Made by a program: the position numbers and the translations under genes. The notes under the pieces were generated by a model. The model worked only from the letters and a program-made list of their open reading frames with translations. It did no database searches and had not been told where the DNA came from. From CAZIKF01 sp964539825 (GTDB taxonomy: Bacteria > Muiribacteriota > UBA6191), in NCBI GenBank assembly GCA_964539825.1, contig CAZIKF010000018.1, positions 43,388-107,387 of the forward strand: a stretch of 64,000 bases of DNA. The letters run 5' to 3'. This document shows, one piece after another, positions 46,135-56,477 of the stretch. The stretch's first letter is position 1. Every line of letters starts with the position of its first letter.

Positions 46135-49100
46135 AAAGATTCCCTTCCACCCTTCCTAACCTGAAAGGAATAAATCAATTCATAACGCTTTCTAACGAAT
46201 TGATCCGGATCTGTCGGAAACTTGATATCAGCCAGGCGAATGAGCTCAGGTAAGTTTGCAGAGGACGGCTCACGCAGCATTGCAGCTGGATCGCTGCCTT
46301 CATGAAAAATTTTGCTGAGATCCGCTCCATAATCCTTGTAGGGGAAGTAGAAAGGTTTTTTCTTTTCCAGGAAATCCTTGAGAAGATTCTCAATGTAGGC
46401 GTAACAGGTTGAGCTTTGCTGAAATTCATAAATCCATTGAACTCGCCTGGAAGCCCCAAGACCTTCGATTGCAGCCCCTCGCGTACATCCAGACTCTTTC
46501 AGCTTCCTCCACGCCAAATCATCTGCTTCAAAACAGTGTAGAGTAGCGGCAAAGAGGAATGCGTCTAAACAAAAGGAATGAAGTACCTTTGGATTTGGAT
46601 CCATCAAAAGGGTCTTCACAAAGAGAAGCGAAGAATTCTCTCTTAGAAAAACGGGTATGATGGATCCTTCCAGTTGGACGGTATACTCACCAGCAGGCAT
46701 TCCCTCCCATCCCTTTTCAAGACGAATTTTAAAGGTTGGCGAGGGAAGGTTGAGGACTGAACGGGAATGCCCCCCGCAATGATCATGCTTATCACCAATT
46801 CTTAGTTCACGACACCAGCTTGGAAGTACTTCTGAAAAGAAACCCGCATTCAGGGTATGAAGTCTCTCATCCAAAGCCTCTTTGGATTTCCTTACCAAAA
46901 AGGGCATATAGGGAGAAAGAGGCATTTTCCCCTTTAAAATTAAGCCTTTCTTTGATGCTTCAAAATACTGATCAATCCGTTCAAGTTCCCACTCCTCACA
47001 GCCTTCTTTTGCGTCCTCAAAAAGTTGGTTCAAAGGATGGATTTCCAAACTATCCTGGATGCCAAAATCACTTCGAAACGGTTCCACTTCCCGAACCGAG
47101 ATATCCTGCATTGTCTCCGGTCTCTCATAAAACTGATAACGCCTGGCCAGTATGGACATCCCAGGCTCTCTCAGGAAAGAAGCCAAATCTCGGATGGAAA
47201 CCTTCAGAGTGGTATCGCGATGTTCAATGCCCCCTCTTTCCAGCTCCACAACAGCCTCAGAACCGGGGTGTAAATCCTCTAGAAATTGGGAAACCCGGGG
47301 ACTCTCCCGCAGCAGACTGCGAGGATCCCACGATCCTTGCTTTTGAAGAAAGATCAATCGATCCGCCAGATCATAATTCACAAGTAATGAAGGCCGAGCC
47401 TCAGGAAGAAAATAGTCCAGGCTAGATCCAGACAAAGGGATTTCTTGGATAGGAAACTCATTATCTTGAGGCAAAACATCGGTTTCAATACATCGAATCA
47501 ACTGGCTTAAAACCTGGCAGGTCTGGTAGGTCTCATCTTTTTGAAGATCTCTATTGATATAGCTTAAAAACAGCTTTTCTCTGGTGGAAGTCAAAATTTC
47601 AAGGAACAGGTAACAGTCTTTTTCAGACCTCGAAGCATCACCAATTTTTCTACGCAGCAGTCTTAGGTCGAGTGTGGACCGGTCCGGCGCTCCGGGAAAA
47701 CTTCCTTCCTGCAAACCTGGCACAAAGACAACTCGAAAGGGAAGAGGTCTCATAGGCCGCATGGCTGCCACCGTCACCCCTTCTCCAAGATACTTTCCTA
47801 TTGTGCTGGGGGTGCTGGCGAGACTTTCCTCCAAGTAATAGGACAACAATTCCAGGCTATCGAATGGGGGTAGGTCCGATGCCTCCATTCTCTGAGCCAT
47901 AGTTTTGATTCTTTGCAGTTCATTGCGGATTCCCAGGCGCACACTTTCCTCTCCGGGAAATCGGGAGGGAATTTCAAGAAGGTCCTCAAGTAACTCGCCA
48001 AGCGTAACAGCCCCCCCTGAAAGGTCTCTGTTCTGCTCGTTGAAAACCTGACGGGAGAGTTCGAGAATTTCAACTACCAGGGAAAAACTCTGTACCAGTG
48101 ATTCTTCCTGGGATCCAGGAGGAGCCTCAGGAAGGATATTTTGAAAGGGCTCGGGGGAGGTTCCCAGAAGATCGGGATCACATTCCATGATTCTACCCAG
48201 CCTCACCCTTCGCAGTGCCTGATGGAAGCCAAAGGGGGAATTGGATCCTTCCACTGCCACTCCATCAGCAACGCAGGTCTTTTCATGAAAAGCATTCAGA
48301 GTTTCACACCACTCCAATAATGTTTCCACACCCTCGCTATCCAAACCAAACTTCTCATAGTAGCAGGGATTTCTTAGTAGTTTGAATAATCGAGGTCGTG
48401 TGGCTCCAAGTCTAAGGATTTCAAGAATTGTACTTACCGCACGGGCATATAAACTATCCTCATTAGCTGTGCTATCTACCAGATGAAAGGGTATGGAATC
48501 AGGCTTGCGGGATAAAATGGCCTCAATAACCGGCTTATACGTGGACATAACCGGTACCAGAATAGCGATCTCATTGAGCGAAAGTCCGGGATCATCTTTG
48601 ACACATTTGATGAGAAGTTGACGAATTGTTTCCACCTCCCGAAAGATGGATGGACAGGCTAGCACGTTGAGGGAGTTATCTTTGCCAGGTTTAAAATCAT
48701 AGGGGCGGGGTGAACGAGTAAGAATCTGGCGCTGGATTCTCCTTAAAACCGTATCGGACAGAGGGTCTTCATTCGTATAAATACCAGGTACCCAATCTAC
48801 GTCATAATTAGCGATTTCGCAGAGCAGTCTTATGTTCTCTCTGCCCGGTCTCCCCCATGCCCTCAAGACATAAGTATCGCTCTCATCAGGCAGGCGTACC
48901 TCCCCTTTCGCGGTCTCTTCCTCTGTGATTCTTGTACGGGCCGGCATCAGGGTAGATCTGCGACCCTCACGAAACCGTCTGCGATATTCTTCAAAGGGAG
49001 TCTCCACATCTTCCCAGAATTCACGGCAGGGATTAAAAGTATAGACAAAGATATTCATCGAGGCTGATAGATGATGAAGCAGAATTTGATGGAATGAGAA

Positions 49101-49871
49101 TATTTGCGATAGACCGAAAATATGCAGATCTGGAATCCCTGGATCTTCAAAAGTCCTCGGCTGAGCTCCAAGCTCTCCAAACACTTCCTGAGCTAGCTCA
49201 AATAAAAGCAATCCTTTAAAGGGATCTGAGGGCTCGCGGTCCTTAACTCGCAGAAGCTGAACCATCTCATAGATACGAAACTGTGATCTCTCCAGGAGAT
49301 CATCAGAGGAACAATCGATTCTTTTGCGCTCAATCCACCCATCCCATTTATGAATCAATTCAAAATAACGGTGATGAAGGTATTCCTGAAAAAGAGAGGA
49401 TAATTTCCTGGAAAGTTGCCAGAGATGAAGCGATGAAGGATTCTCAGCTGTGGGAGAGCCATAAAGATAATGTCGAATGGGAGAAAGGTCCCGACCTAGT
49501 TTTTCTGGCTCTAGAATGCCCGCAACAATAGGATCATCAGGACTAAGGTCTAAAGTCCTGGTAAGAGCCCTGAAAACATAAAGCTGATAATCCCTGACAC
49601 TGAGTGAGGGAGGAGGCTCTTCAAGTCCTCCCAGCCGAATCAGAATATTCCAGAGGGTGTCACGCATCTCCCCGACCCCGAGATCGAGACAGGAACCATC
49701 ACGACGGGCTAATTGAAGCTGCAACCAGCGTTGGACGTTTGGATTGGGAATCACCACCCGGGGGCATGAAAAAAGAGATTCCGCTCCCAGGTTTCTAACG
49801 GACATCACTTCTCGCAGGATCTCGCTAAGAGAGTCCAGGGAATTGCTGAAAAAAAGCCGAATTGGCACCAA
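46131..49871 (-). CDS. recC: RecBCD subunit RecC (Chi recognition)
   Basis: This 1246-residue protein has the RecC N-terminus (RLFFSNSLDSLSEIL, VVIPNPNVQRWLQLQLARRDG), LHIFGLSQIFSFHQILL and MRPMRPLPFRVVFVPGLQEGSFPG, the inactivated helicase-like blocks of RecC. It holds the complex together and scans for the Chi octamer; the Chi sequence of this organism is not known. It is somewhat longer than the E. coli protein. First gene of a recC-recB-recD operon; the promoter must lie in the 176-bp gap up to 50047. Confidence 0.93.
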   Translation of the reverse strand: MVPIRLFFSNSLDSLSEILREVMSVRNLGAESLFSCPRVVIPNPNVQRWLQLQLARRDGSCLDLGVGEMRDTLWNILIRLGGLEEPPPSLSVRDYQLYVFRALTRTLDLSPDDPIVAGILEPEKLGRDLSPIRHYLYGSPTAENPSSLHLWQLSRKLSSLFQEYLHHRYFELIHKWDGWIERKRIDCSSDDLLERSQFRIYEMVQLLRVKDREPSDPFKGLLLFELAQEVFGELGAQPRTFEDPGIPDLHIFGLSQIFSFHQILLHHLSASMNIFVYTFNPCREFWEDVETPFEEYRRRFREGRRSTLMPARTRITEEETAKGEVRLPDESDTYVLRAWGRPGRENIRLLCEIANYDVDWVPGIYTNEDPLSDTVLRRIQRQILTRSPRPYDFKPGKDNSLNVLACPSIFREVETIRQLLIKCVKDDPGLSLNEIAILVPVMSTYKPVIEAILSRKPDSIPFHLVDSTANEDSLYARAVSTILEILRLGATRPRLFKLLRNPCYYEKFGLDSEGVETLLEWCETLNAFHEKTCVADGVAVEGSNSPFGFHQALRRVRLGRIMECDPDLLGTSPEPFQNILPEAPPGSQEESLVQSFSLVVEILELSRQVFNEQNRDLSGGAVTLGELLEDLLEIPSRFPGEESVRLGIRNELQRIKTMAQRMEASDLPPFDSLELLSYYLEESLASTPSTIGKYLGEGVTVAAMRPMRPLPFRVVFVPGLQEGSFPGAPDRSTLDLRLLRRKIGDASRSEKDCYLFLEILTSTREKLFLSYINRDLQKDETYQTCQVLSQLIRCIETDVLPQDNEFPIQEIPLSGSSLDYFLPEARPSLLVNYDLADRLIFLQKQGSWDPRSLLRESPRVSQFLEDLHPGSEAVVELERGGIEHRDTTLKVSIRDLASFLREPGMSILARRYQFYERPETMQDISVREVEPFRSDFGIQDSLEIHPLNQLFEDAKEGCEEWELERIDQYFEASKKGLILKGKMPLSPYMPFLVRKSKEALDERLHTLNAGFFSEVLPSWCRELRIGDKHDHCGGHSRSVLNLPSPTFKIRLEKGWEGMPAGEYTVQLEGSIIPVFLRENSSLLFVKTLLMDPNPKVLHSFCLDAFLFAATLHCFEADDLAWRKLKESGCTRGAAIEGLGASRRVQWIYEFQQSSTCYAYIENLLKDFLEKKKPFYFPYKDYGADLSKIFHEGSDPAAMLREPSSANLPELIRLADIKFPTDPDQFVRKRYELIYSFQVRKGGRESL

Positions 49872-50047
49872 ATCTCCCGTGTGTACTTTTGTGAATTCTA
49901 CCCGAGAAGCCTTCCCAGGTCATCACACGATTAAAAAACATAAAAAGTGGATTCCAGCTAACATAGCTACCGCCCATCTTCCTTGACTTTTTAACCTCGC
50001 TCGTGGCTAACTAAACATGCAGTAATTGACTCACTTTTCCCGCTATT

Positions 50048-51232
50048 TTGATGATTCGAATCCTGATCCTTTTCTGGCTCAATACCTTTTGCCTGGCACC
50101 TGGCTATTACGCGCTAACTTATTCCCGTATTTTTCTTCATAAATCAACGGATCCAGAATTTAGGGGCAAATTCCTTGATATTGAAGGGATCAGCCAATCC
50201 CTTGGAATAAATAGGCTCACAGCACATGAAATTCAAAATCATATGCGTGACCAATTAGAAGCCATTGGGAGCGGAAGGTTTGACACAATCCCAGGGGAAT
50301 TGATTGAAAACTCTCTACAAAATTCTATTGATTCGGTAGCAAAGCGCTATGAAGAAGAGTTTTCCTTTCGTCCGCTTCAGCTAAGAGCCAACGAATTTAT
50401 TCTGGTGCTGGACCTTGATGGTTCAGTTCTGTCCCAATGGCACAACTCAGCTTCGTTGGTTGGAGCGGATCGTAAAGGGAATTTTACCGTTTCAGTCCCA
50501 GATACCAGGTTCGTGGAAACGAAAGATGCCAATTCAGACCAGGATGGCAGCAGAATGCTTCAGGTTTCCGGTACAGCGGTGCTGCTAAGGCCTGGAATTA
50601 TGGAGTTTCTCGAAGTACTGAAATCAATTCCGGAATTTCAGGGAATTGTTCTCTATACGGATAATAGTGATCAAGCGATGCAGCATCTCCTCAAGGCCTG
50701 GAAGAAAACCATGCCAGAATTTTTTGGCCACGTGTTGGGAGCATTCGCGAGAAATCATTTCAGGTTCGATCGAGTCCAAAAACGCGCCCTGAAGGATTTG
50801 CGCATTTTCGACCCCGAATTGAGAAACATTCTCTCGATAGATGATGATGAGTCCAGGGTTCTTCAACCCCATCTGAACTATAGGATTCCTTCCTTTAACG
50901 CCCAGGGATATCTCGATTCTCTCTCTGAGACTTCTAAAGGGAATGAACGCGCTCTACATGAAGGCTTGCTCCCCTATCTCGCTCGACGGATTGAAGCTTG
51001 CGCATATAAAGCCAGAAAGGGGTCCTATGGGGGATTCATCACTTTTTGCTTTCAAGCCGAGTTGGGAACCCTTTCTAAGAGACCCAGGGGAGAATTGTTC
51101 GCCTATTACCGAACCAAGGAAGTTCTTTATCCCCTCGATGGCTTGAAGCTCATGGAAGTTTTTCATTACAAGAGAGCGCCTTCCATGGAAGTACCTATTT
51201 CCACTTCTTTGCCCGGCCAAACTTCTGAATAA
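50048..51232 (+). CDS. Exported FCP1/NIF-like HAD phosphatase
   Basis: This 394-residue protein has a likely signal peptide or anchor (IRILILFWLNTFCLAPGYYA). The HAD core shows FILVLDLDGSVLS (nucleophile and general acid Asp), VLYTDNSD (motif II Thr) and ILSIDDDESRVLQ (motif III/IV acidic pair). The order and spacing resemble the NLI-interacting factor/FCP1 branch. These are normally cytosolic or nuclear protein phosphatases, so export is unusual. Substrate unknown. The next gene, 52 bp on, is another exported unknown. Confidence 0.7.
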   Translation: MMIRILILFWLNTFCLAPGYYALTYSRIFLHKSTDPEFRGKFLDIEGISQSLGINRLTAHEIQNHMRDQLEAIGSGRFDTIPGELIENSLQNSIDSVAKRYEEEFSFRPLQLRANEFILVLDLDGSVLSQWHNSASLVGADRKGNFTVSVPDTRFVETKDANSDQDGSRMLQVSGTAVLLRPGIMEFLEVLKSIPEFQGIVLYTDNSDQAMQHLLKAWKKTMPEFFGHVLGAFARNHFRFDRVQKRALKDLRIFDPELRNILSIDDDESRVLQPHLNYRIPSFNAQGYLDSLSETSKGNERALHEGLLPYLARRIEACAYKARKGSYGGFITFCFQAELGTLSKRPRGELFAYYRTKEVLYPLDGLKLMEVFHYKRAPSMEVPISTSLPGQTSE

Positions 51233-51284
51233 TTTCTTCAGACAGGAAACATGGAATCAGGTTTTTCGTAGAAGAAGTGGAGAC

Positions 51285-52271
51285 ATGCCTATGAGACTCG
51301 TACTATTTCTTCTTTCCTCCGTTCTCTTTACGTTGCAAAGCCACGCAATAAGCGATGATTTCTTTCCTGGTCCACAACCCTCGGTTTCCCATAGTGATGA
51401 TTTTTTTAAGGGAATTGAGAAAAAACCGGTAGGAACAGTTTTTAAGCCCCTCCAAGAGGAATTTAATCCAGTCCCTGGTAAGCGTTTCGATTGCATACCT
51501 AGTACGGACTTTCTAGGAAAGCCTCTCTATGTAGGTCAGTTAAAAGTCATCAACGCCTATCTATCCAAGACCTGTAGCTTTCACGTTTACTTTACAATTG
51601 ATAACAAGCGGTTCCGCAGGCTAATGTTCACTGAGGAAGGAGCTATAGACTTTTTTCTGAGCAGACCTGAGGCGACAGCAGCGCGTACCTTTTATCCCGT
51701 ATCCCCTAATAAGCCAAATCTGGCTTTGCGCATATCTAAAGATCAATCCATACTTGAAATTTTGCACCCATCGGGTGAGATTATTGAGATCGGAACCCGA
51801 AATGGTGAGATTATCGATTTCTCGAATGTCACCATGAATCCCATGGATTGGAATATGGATCCCAGGGACGGAAACAGTCCCCTACGAAAATATAACAAGG
51901 GAATACTGGTCGACTCGGGTGTGAGATGGGGTGTGGATCCTCGTTTACCTACCCAGGGAAAGGGGTCAGGTATGAAACTAAAGACCAGTAATGTTATAAG
52001 TCGTTCGGGAAGAAAGTGCAAGGTAGCGAATTACTATCTCTACGATTACATATACGACTACTCGGGAGAAGTTGATCATGCCAACTTCCGATTCGCCAAT
52101 TCCCAGGTTCCTAAAACCCTTGATTTTAAGGAACTGGAAGAGATTCGTGATTCCCTTCAGCCAAAGTATAGAGCAAAGTTTAACAAAAAGTTAAAACTCA
52201 TACCCAGGAACCTGGCACCCAAGCAAGAGACCTTTGATCAGTACATTTCCAGAGTCTGCCCCGGATTTTAA
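51285..52271 (+). CDS. Exported protein of unknown function
   Basis: This 328-residue protein has a clear signal peptide (LVLFLLSSVLFTLQSHA) with probable cleavage before ISDDFF. A short internal duplication, SDDFFPG and SDDFFKG, follows the cleavage site. It contains four scattered Cys residues (FDCIP, KTCSFH, RKCKV, SRVCPGF) that could form disulfides in the periplasm. No family recognised. It may be co-transcribed with the exported phosphatase upstream. Confidence 0.65.
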   Translation: MPMRLVLFLLSSVLFTLQSHAISDDFFPGPQPSVSHSDDFFKGIEKKPVGTVFKPLQEEFNPVPGKRFDCIPSTDFLGKPLYVGQLKVINAYLSKTCSFHVYFTIDNKRFRRLMFTEEGAIDFFLSRPEATAARTFYPVSPNKPNLALRISKDQSILEILHPSGEIIEIGTRNGEIIDFSNVTMNPMDWNMDPRDGNSPLRKYNKGILVDSGVRWGVDPRLPTQGKGSGMKLKTSNVISRSGRKCKVANYYLYDYIYDYSGEVDHANFRFANSQVPKTLDFKELEEIRDSLQPKYRAKFNKKLKLIPRNLAPKQETFDQYISRVCPGF

Positions 52272-52276
52272 ATCTA

Positions 52277-52316
52277 GGAGCCTGTCGCAGTAAAAGGCAA
52301 TTCTCCGACAGACTCC
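52277..52316. terminator. Possible bidirectional hairpin between convergent genes
   Basis: GGAGCCTGTCG and CGACAGACTCC pair in 10 of 11 positions, with an 18-nt loop, in the 54-bp gap between two convergent genes. No T-run follows on either strand, so the terminator role is uncertain. Confidence 0.35.
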
Positions 52317-52325
52317 ATGCTACGA

Positions 52326-53303
52326 TCACCTCAGTAAGATCAGTGCTTTTGCTTTCGATCTGAAAGAAACTCCCCTGCTAGTCACGATCGATTCCATGTT
52401 TCCCGGGCCTGCGTAGAGCAGTGGTGATCCGCCACTATTTTGTTCGTCTACCCATTCCTCGTATGCACGAATATATCTCTGGTAGGCTAATCTCCAACTG
52501 GAGGCAAAGTGACCTGAAATTTCGGGACCCTGAATCCAGCGAGCCTGTTCAAAAACCTCTTCGCCTGGATTTAAAAGAAACTTCAGAAACCATTCTCTCT
52601 GGTACTGAAAGGCATCTTCACCACCGCTCTGAATACTAGTTTCAGAACTAGCCGCCAGTAAAAAACGGTTGTTCAGGCGCGACATATTCTGCCCTAGCCA
52701 ATGCTGAACTACATTTTCATAGGATCTCCAGGCGATGACCTGAGTAGAATTAAAACTTCCAAGTTGTCGTTCCCCTGAAAGCGTTAAACTCACAGTCTGG
52801 ACGCTTTGATTTTCTCGTTTTCTCAGTACGATTCCACCTTCTCTGGATAAAATCCGAACTCGATCATTACCCATCTCTTCCACAGCGATCCCAGCCTCAA
52901 AGCTCAGCAGCGGATTGCCTGGAAGATCTCGAAGATCATCTTCCAGTTTCTCAATTCTACGGTCATAATTCCTTCTGGCCTGAATCTTGGAAGATTGAAA
53001 GGTCCCATTTACCCACGGACCTTCAAAGACCAATCCCCTGATCCTGACTAATTTTGATCCGTCGCCGGGCGGCTCGTCACTGCCTGAGAGCACCCTGGAT
53101 AATTTGTAATCGATGTCGCGTAGGAGTCGTACATCGGCCTGAGTAGTACGGGCTACCCTGTATCGAATTCTCTGAAGTTCACGAGCGATGGTCTCTCGAA
53201 GCCTGATAAACTCTTCGTACTCGCTTGAATTGGTGGCTTGATCACAGAAACCTGAAAACAATAAGAAAATGAATAGACTAGCGTGAAAGATTTTTAAGAA
53301 CAT
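52326..53303 (-). CDS. Exported protein of unknown function
   Basis: The 325 residues begin with a hydrophobic signal (FLKIFHASLFIFLLFSGFC). The Cys after SGF does not fit a lipobox well (Phe at -1), so it may be a normal signal peptide. The rest is helical at first (SSEYEEFIRLRETIARELQR) and then beta-rich with ILSREGGIVLRKRENQSVQTV. No known domain is visible. It stands alone, convergent to the previous gene, with a 74-bp gap to the ABC-F gene. Confidence 0.65.
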   Translation of the reverse strand: MFLKIFHASLFIFLLFSGFCDQATNSSEYEEFIRLRETIARELQRIRYRVARTTQADVRLLRDIDYKLSRVLSGSDEPPGDGSKLVRIRGLVFEGPWVNGTFQSSKIQARRNYDRRIEKLEDDLRDLPGNPLLSFEAGIAVEEMGNDRVRILSREGGIVLRKRENQSVQTVSLTLSGERQLGSFNSTQVIAWRSYENVVQHWLGQNMSRLNNRFLLAASSETSIQSGGEDAFQYQREWFLKFLLNPGEEVFEQARWIQGPEISGHFASSWRLAYQRYIRAYEEWVDEQNSGGSPLLYAGPGNMESIVTSRGVSFRSKAKALILLR

Positions 53304-53377
53304 TATTTCTCTCCAGAATTACTTTGAAACAAAGCGGTCTTCAAGTTATGCCATTGTAAGTAGAGATTTCTGAGTGT

Positions 53378-55339
53378 CTACCCCTGCTCTATTTGAACTT
53401 TGATTAGCTCCAGAGACTCCATTTCCCTTTCCCATTTTTGCATAGCTTTGTTGAGCTTTTGCTCAAGCTGGTCTTTTCTTAAGACGGTTTCCTTTTGATC
53501 CTGGGTATCAAGCGCCTGAAAAGCTTGATGATTGAAGAGAAGACTGAGATTCTCATCCTTTTCCTTCTCTAACTTATGCACCGTATTTTCCATTCGATCG
53601 CAGCTTTTCTGCAGCCTTCTCTCCTGATTTCTCAACTCCTTCAATCGCTGATATACTTGCTTCCCCACATCCGTCCCACTGGCTGCTTTCTTCTTTGATG
53701 GATCGGTTTTGACAGCAATATTTCGGGCGATTTTTTCATCTAGATGATCAGTCCCTTTCTTCTCCAGGTACTCCTCATAGGTTCCATAAAAATCGCTCAA
53801 TCCCGCGGGGAGAATTTCAAGGATTCGATCCGCTACTGAGGAGACCAGATAGCGGTTATGGCTAACCAAAATGAGAGTCCCCTTATAATCTTCCAGGGCG
53901 GACTTGAGAGCTTCGATGGACTCTAAATCCAGGTGGTTAGTAGGTTCGTCCAGAACCAGGATGTTCTGGTCAATCATCATCCACTTTGCCAGGATTAACC
54001 TACAACACTCACCACCACTCAAGGCTTTGATTTTCTTCTCGCCAGCCTCACCGGTCAGAAGAACCCTGCCGAGCATCGCACGTACTGCGCCTATAGGGCT
54101 CGAGGGAATCTGGTCCCAAAGCCAATCCATGGCGGTCTTATCGGGATCGAGAACATCCTTATGGTCCTGTGGAACATAGGCCGGATGGGCTTCATATCCC
54201 CACTCTATTGAGCCCTGGTCAGCTTCAAGTTTACTAACCAATATCTTTAACAGGGTAGACTTCCCAATTCCGTTGGGACCGATAACTGCTATTTTCTCAC
54301 CTCTGGAAACATCGAAACTCACCTTATTTAAAACTTTACGACCAGCAAAAGACTTTGAGATATTCCTGACCTCCAAAGCCGTGACCCCTGGATTTCTACA
54401 AGGCTTGAACTGAAATGCCGGCATTCTTCGACTGGTCTGTAAAACCTCTATTTCGTCCATCTTTTCCAGTTGTTTTTGCTTGGAACGGGCTTGAGAAGCT
54501 TTGGAGGCCTTTGCCTTAAATCGATCCACAAACCCCTGCAACTGCTTTCTTTTACGATCCTGATGTGCCTGATCCTTTTGCACCTGTGCTACATGGAGTT
54601 CCTTGTTCTGTTGGAACCTCTGATAATTCCCTGTATACAGGCGCATGTCCGCATAATCAATATCAAGAATATGGGTAACTACCCGGTTTATAAAATCATG
54701 ATCGTGAGAAACCAGGATCACCATTCCCGCGAAACGGGCCATATAGTTTTCAAGCCACGCAATTGAGAGAATATCCAGGTGATTTGTTGGCTCATCAAGA
54801 AGCAATACATCAGGTTCACTGAAGAGAAGTCGAGCCAACTCAACCCGCAGTTTATATCCTCCCGAAAAGGTCCTTAAGGACTGGGCCTGCTGTTCGGCTG
54901 GTATGCCCAGACCCGCCAAAATCTCGCCTGCCAGCGCAGCTGCTGAATAGCCTTCATACTTTTCAATGACCTCCTCGACCTGCGTGAGTTCCAGACCATG
55001 TCTTTCAGTAAAACCCTCTTCAGCTAAAAGCACCTCTTTTCTGTGCATAGCATTCCAGAGCTCTTCTTTACCCTGTAGCACGAGATCAAGTACGGGCTCT
55101 TCTTCTGAAGAAAATGGATCTTGTTCCAAGTACCCCACCTTTACTTTATCGGGAATTGAGACCCGTCCAGCGAAGGGACGTTCCTCACCCGATAGGAGAC
55201 GCAGGAAGGTAGACTTCCCGCTGCCATTGGCTCCGATGACTCCGTAATGATTGGCACCGTGAAGCTGCAGGGAAACATCTTCAAACAAGATCTGATCTCC
55301 ATACCTCATGGAAATGTTATCAACTGTGATCGAACTCAT
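53378..55339 (-). CDS. ABC-F family ATPase (YbiT/Uup-like)
   Basis: The 653-residue soluble protein has two ABC domains: Walker A GANGSGKST (about residue 38) and GPNGIGKST (about 355). Signatures are FSGGYKLRVELARLL and LSGGECCRLILAKWM; DEPTNHLD occurs in both halves. The interdomain linker is basic (KDQAHQDRKRKQLQGFVDRF). A C-terminal coiled coil of about 90 residues (LRNQERRLQKSCDRMENTVH) resembles that of Uup. ABC-F proteins act on the ribosome or on replication intermediates (Uup). This is a second ABC-F beside ettA in the window; which subgroup it belongs to needs a tree. Confidence 0.9.
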   Translation of the reverse strand: MSSITVDNISMRYGDQILFEDVSLQLHGANHYGVIGANGSGKSTFLRLLSGEERPFAGRVSIPDKVKVGYLEQDPFSSEEEPVLDLVLQGKEELWNAMHRKEVLLAEEGFTERHGLELTQVEEVIEKYEGYSAAALAGEILAGLGIPAEQQAQSLRTFSGGYKLRVELARLLFSEPDVLLLDEPTNHLDILSIAWLENYMARFAGMVILVSHDHDFINRVVTHILDIDYADMRLYTGNYQRFQQNKELHVAQVQKDQAHQDRKRKQLQGFVDRFKAKASKASQARSKQKQLEKMDEIEVLQTSRRMPAFQFKPCRNPGVTALEVRNISKSFAGRKVLNKVSFDVSRGEKIAVIGPNGIGKSTLLKILVSKLEADQGSIEWGYEAHPAYVPQDHKDVLDPDKTAMDWLWDQIPSSPIGAVRAMLGRVLLTGEAGEKKIKALSGGECCRLILAKWMMIDQNILVLDEPTNHLDLESIEALKSALEDYKGTLILVSHNRYLVSSVADRILEILPAGLSDFYGTYEEYLEKKGTDHLDEKIARNIAVKTDPSKKKAASGTDVGKQVYQRLKELRNQERRLQKSCDRMENTVHKLEKEKDENLSLLFNHQAFQALDTQDQKETVLRKDQLEQKLNKAMQKWEREMESLELIKVQIEQG

Positions 55340-55421
55340 ATCTTTAAAATTCTCCCATCCATAGGTTGGTTCCGGTTACAATACAAATCTGAAGACTTTC
55401 AATCAAGAAACTTTAAGTAAA

Positions 55422-56273
55422 ATGGCAGTGTTTCCCAAATTGAACCTGATTTACGCAACACTCTTCCTCTTTTTTTCCCTGCTTGATTCTCCCATGGCTG
55501 CCAGAATTCCACTGGCTGTCTTTGGCGAGCAGGCCTTTTTCTATGAAAACGTCATCCACGATATGCTCACCCATGACATTGAAACGGCTCTTTATTTCCA
55601 GCCAAGAGACCACGGCGAGCCTCCCAAAAATATCAGTTTCCACCAGGGCTATCTTCTAGACGAATCCCAAACTCTTCACCTGGAATCAGGTAAACACATC
55701 ATGGCAGTACTTTTCCGCAGTCCAGCCAAGGCAAGGTACGCGAAGTTAGAAGTATACCTTGTCTCACAAAATGACCCGTATTTGACCCTCCTCCCCATTC
55801 CAGACATTGAGCAGCCCGTGTATGCGGGAAAAATCCAACTGGGAACCAGTGAACATACGCACTTTTTAAAAGTTTACTCGGCAGTTGTCTCCCCATTTTA
55901 TGGGCCTCCCTACGCATTTGAGATCAATTCTTTTGGCCTTTGGGATTCGAAGCTATCCCTGGTCTCGAGAACCTATTCCAAGCCCGAAGACTATCCTGGT
56001 TTATTCAATCTGGCCCGCAGATTTTTGGAGCTGAAAGAATACCAGAAATCCATCACGTTCACATTGTTAGGGCTAGAGCTTTTAAAGAATGATCCAGATC
56101 TACTCGACGATGGTCTGCGCTCCCAGGTAAGAATCCACCTGGCCAAGGCTTATTTGGGATTCAAGGACTACCAAAGAGCTGTACTAATCCTAACCTCAAT
56201 AGTAGAAGACCTGCCAAACACTGCAGAGGCCCCCGAAGCAGCAAAACTCCTAAAAAGCCTGACTAAGAAGTAG
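55422..56273 (+). CDS. Exported protein with C-terminal TPR-like repeats
   Basis: This 283-residue protein has a signal peptide (LIYATLFLFFSLLDSPMAA). The middle is beta-rich (LHLESGKHIMAVLFRS, YAKLEVYLVSQ) and the last 100 residues are two or three TPR-like helical pairs (FNLARRFLELKEYQKSITFT; IHLAKAYLGFKDYQRAVLIL). It is probably a periplasmic protein-binding module; the partner is unknown. It is divergent from the ABC-F gene. Downstream lie repeat array 2 and the hairpin. Confidence 0.65.
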   Translation: MAVFPKLNLIYATLFLFFSLLDSPMAARIPLAVFGEQAFFYENVIHDMLTHDIETALYFQPRDHGEPPKNISFHQGYLLDESQTLHLESGKHIMAVLFRSPAKARYAKLEVYLVSQNDPYLTLLPIPDIEQPVYAGKIQLGTSEHTHFLKVYSAVVSPFYGPPYAFEINSFGLWDSKLSLVSRTYSKPEDYPGLFNLARRFLELKEYQKSITFTLLGLELLKNDPDLLDDGLRSQVRIHLAKAYLGFKDYQRAVLILTSIVEDLPNTAEAPEAAKLLKSLTKK

Positions 56274-56391
56274 TTCGAAGTCAGGAGTTGCAAAAGACCT
56301 GGATGACCCGATCAAGTAACGGCATGACCGGGGAGGAGGAAGCCGATACTAATTCCCCATTCAATCTTTCCAGTTCTAAATTCCAAAAAAA

Positions 56392-56465
56392 CAAAGTAAG
56401 AGCAAAGCGAAAACAGAGTAAAGAACAACGAAGTAAGAGCAAAGCGAAAACAGAGTCTACAAAAA
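56392..56465 (+). repeat. Direct-repeat array 2, two 37-bp units
   Basis: Units start at 56392 and 56429. The first 37 bp read CAAAGTAAGAGCAAAGCG then AAAACAGAGTAAAGAACAA. The second begins CGAAGTAAGAGCAAAGCG and degenerates after CAGAGT. The units are the same as in array 1, over 55 kb away. The array lies 12 bp left of hairpin copy 2. The 118 bp between the preceding stop codon and the array hold no gene that I can support. Confidence 0.88.
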
Positions 56466-56477
56466 AACAAAAGACCG

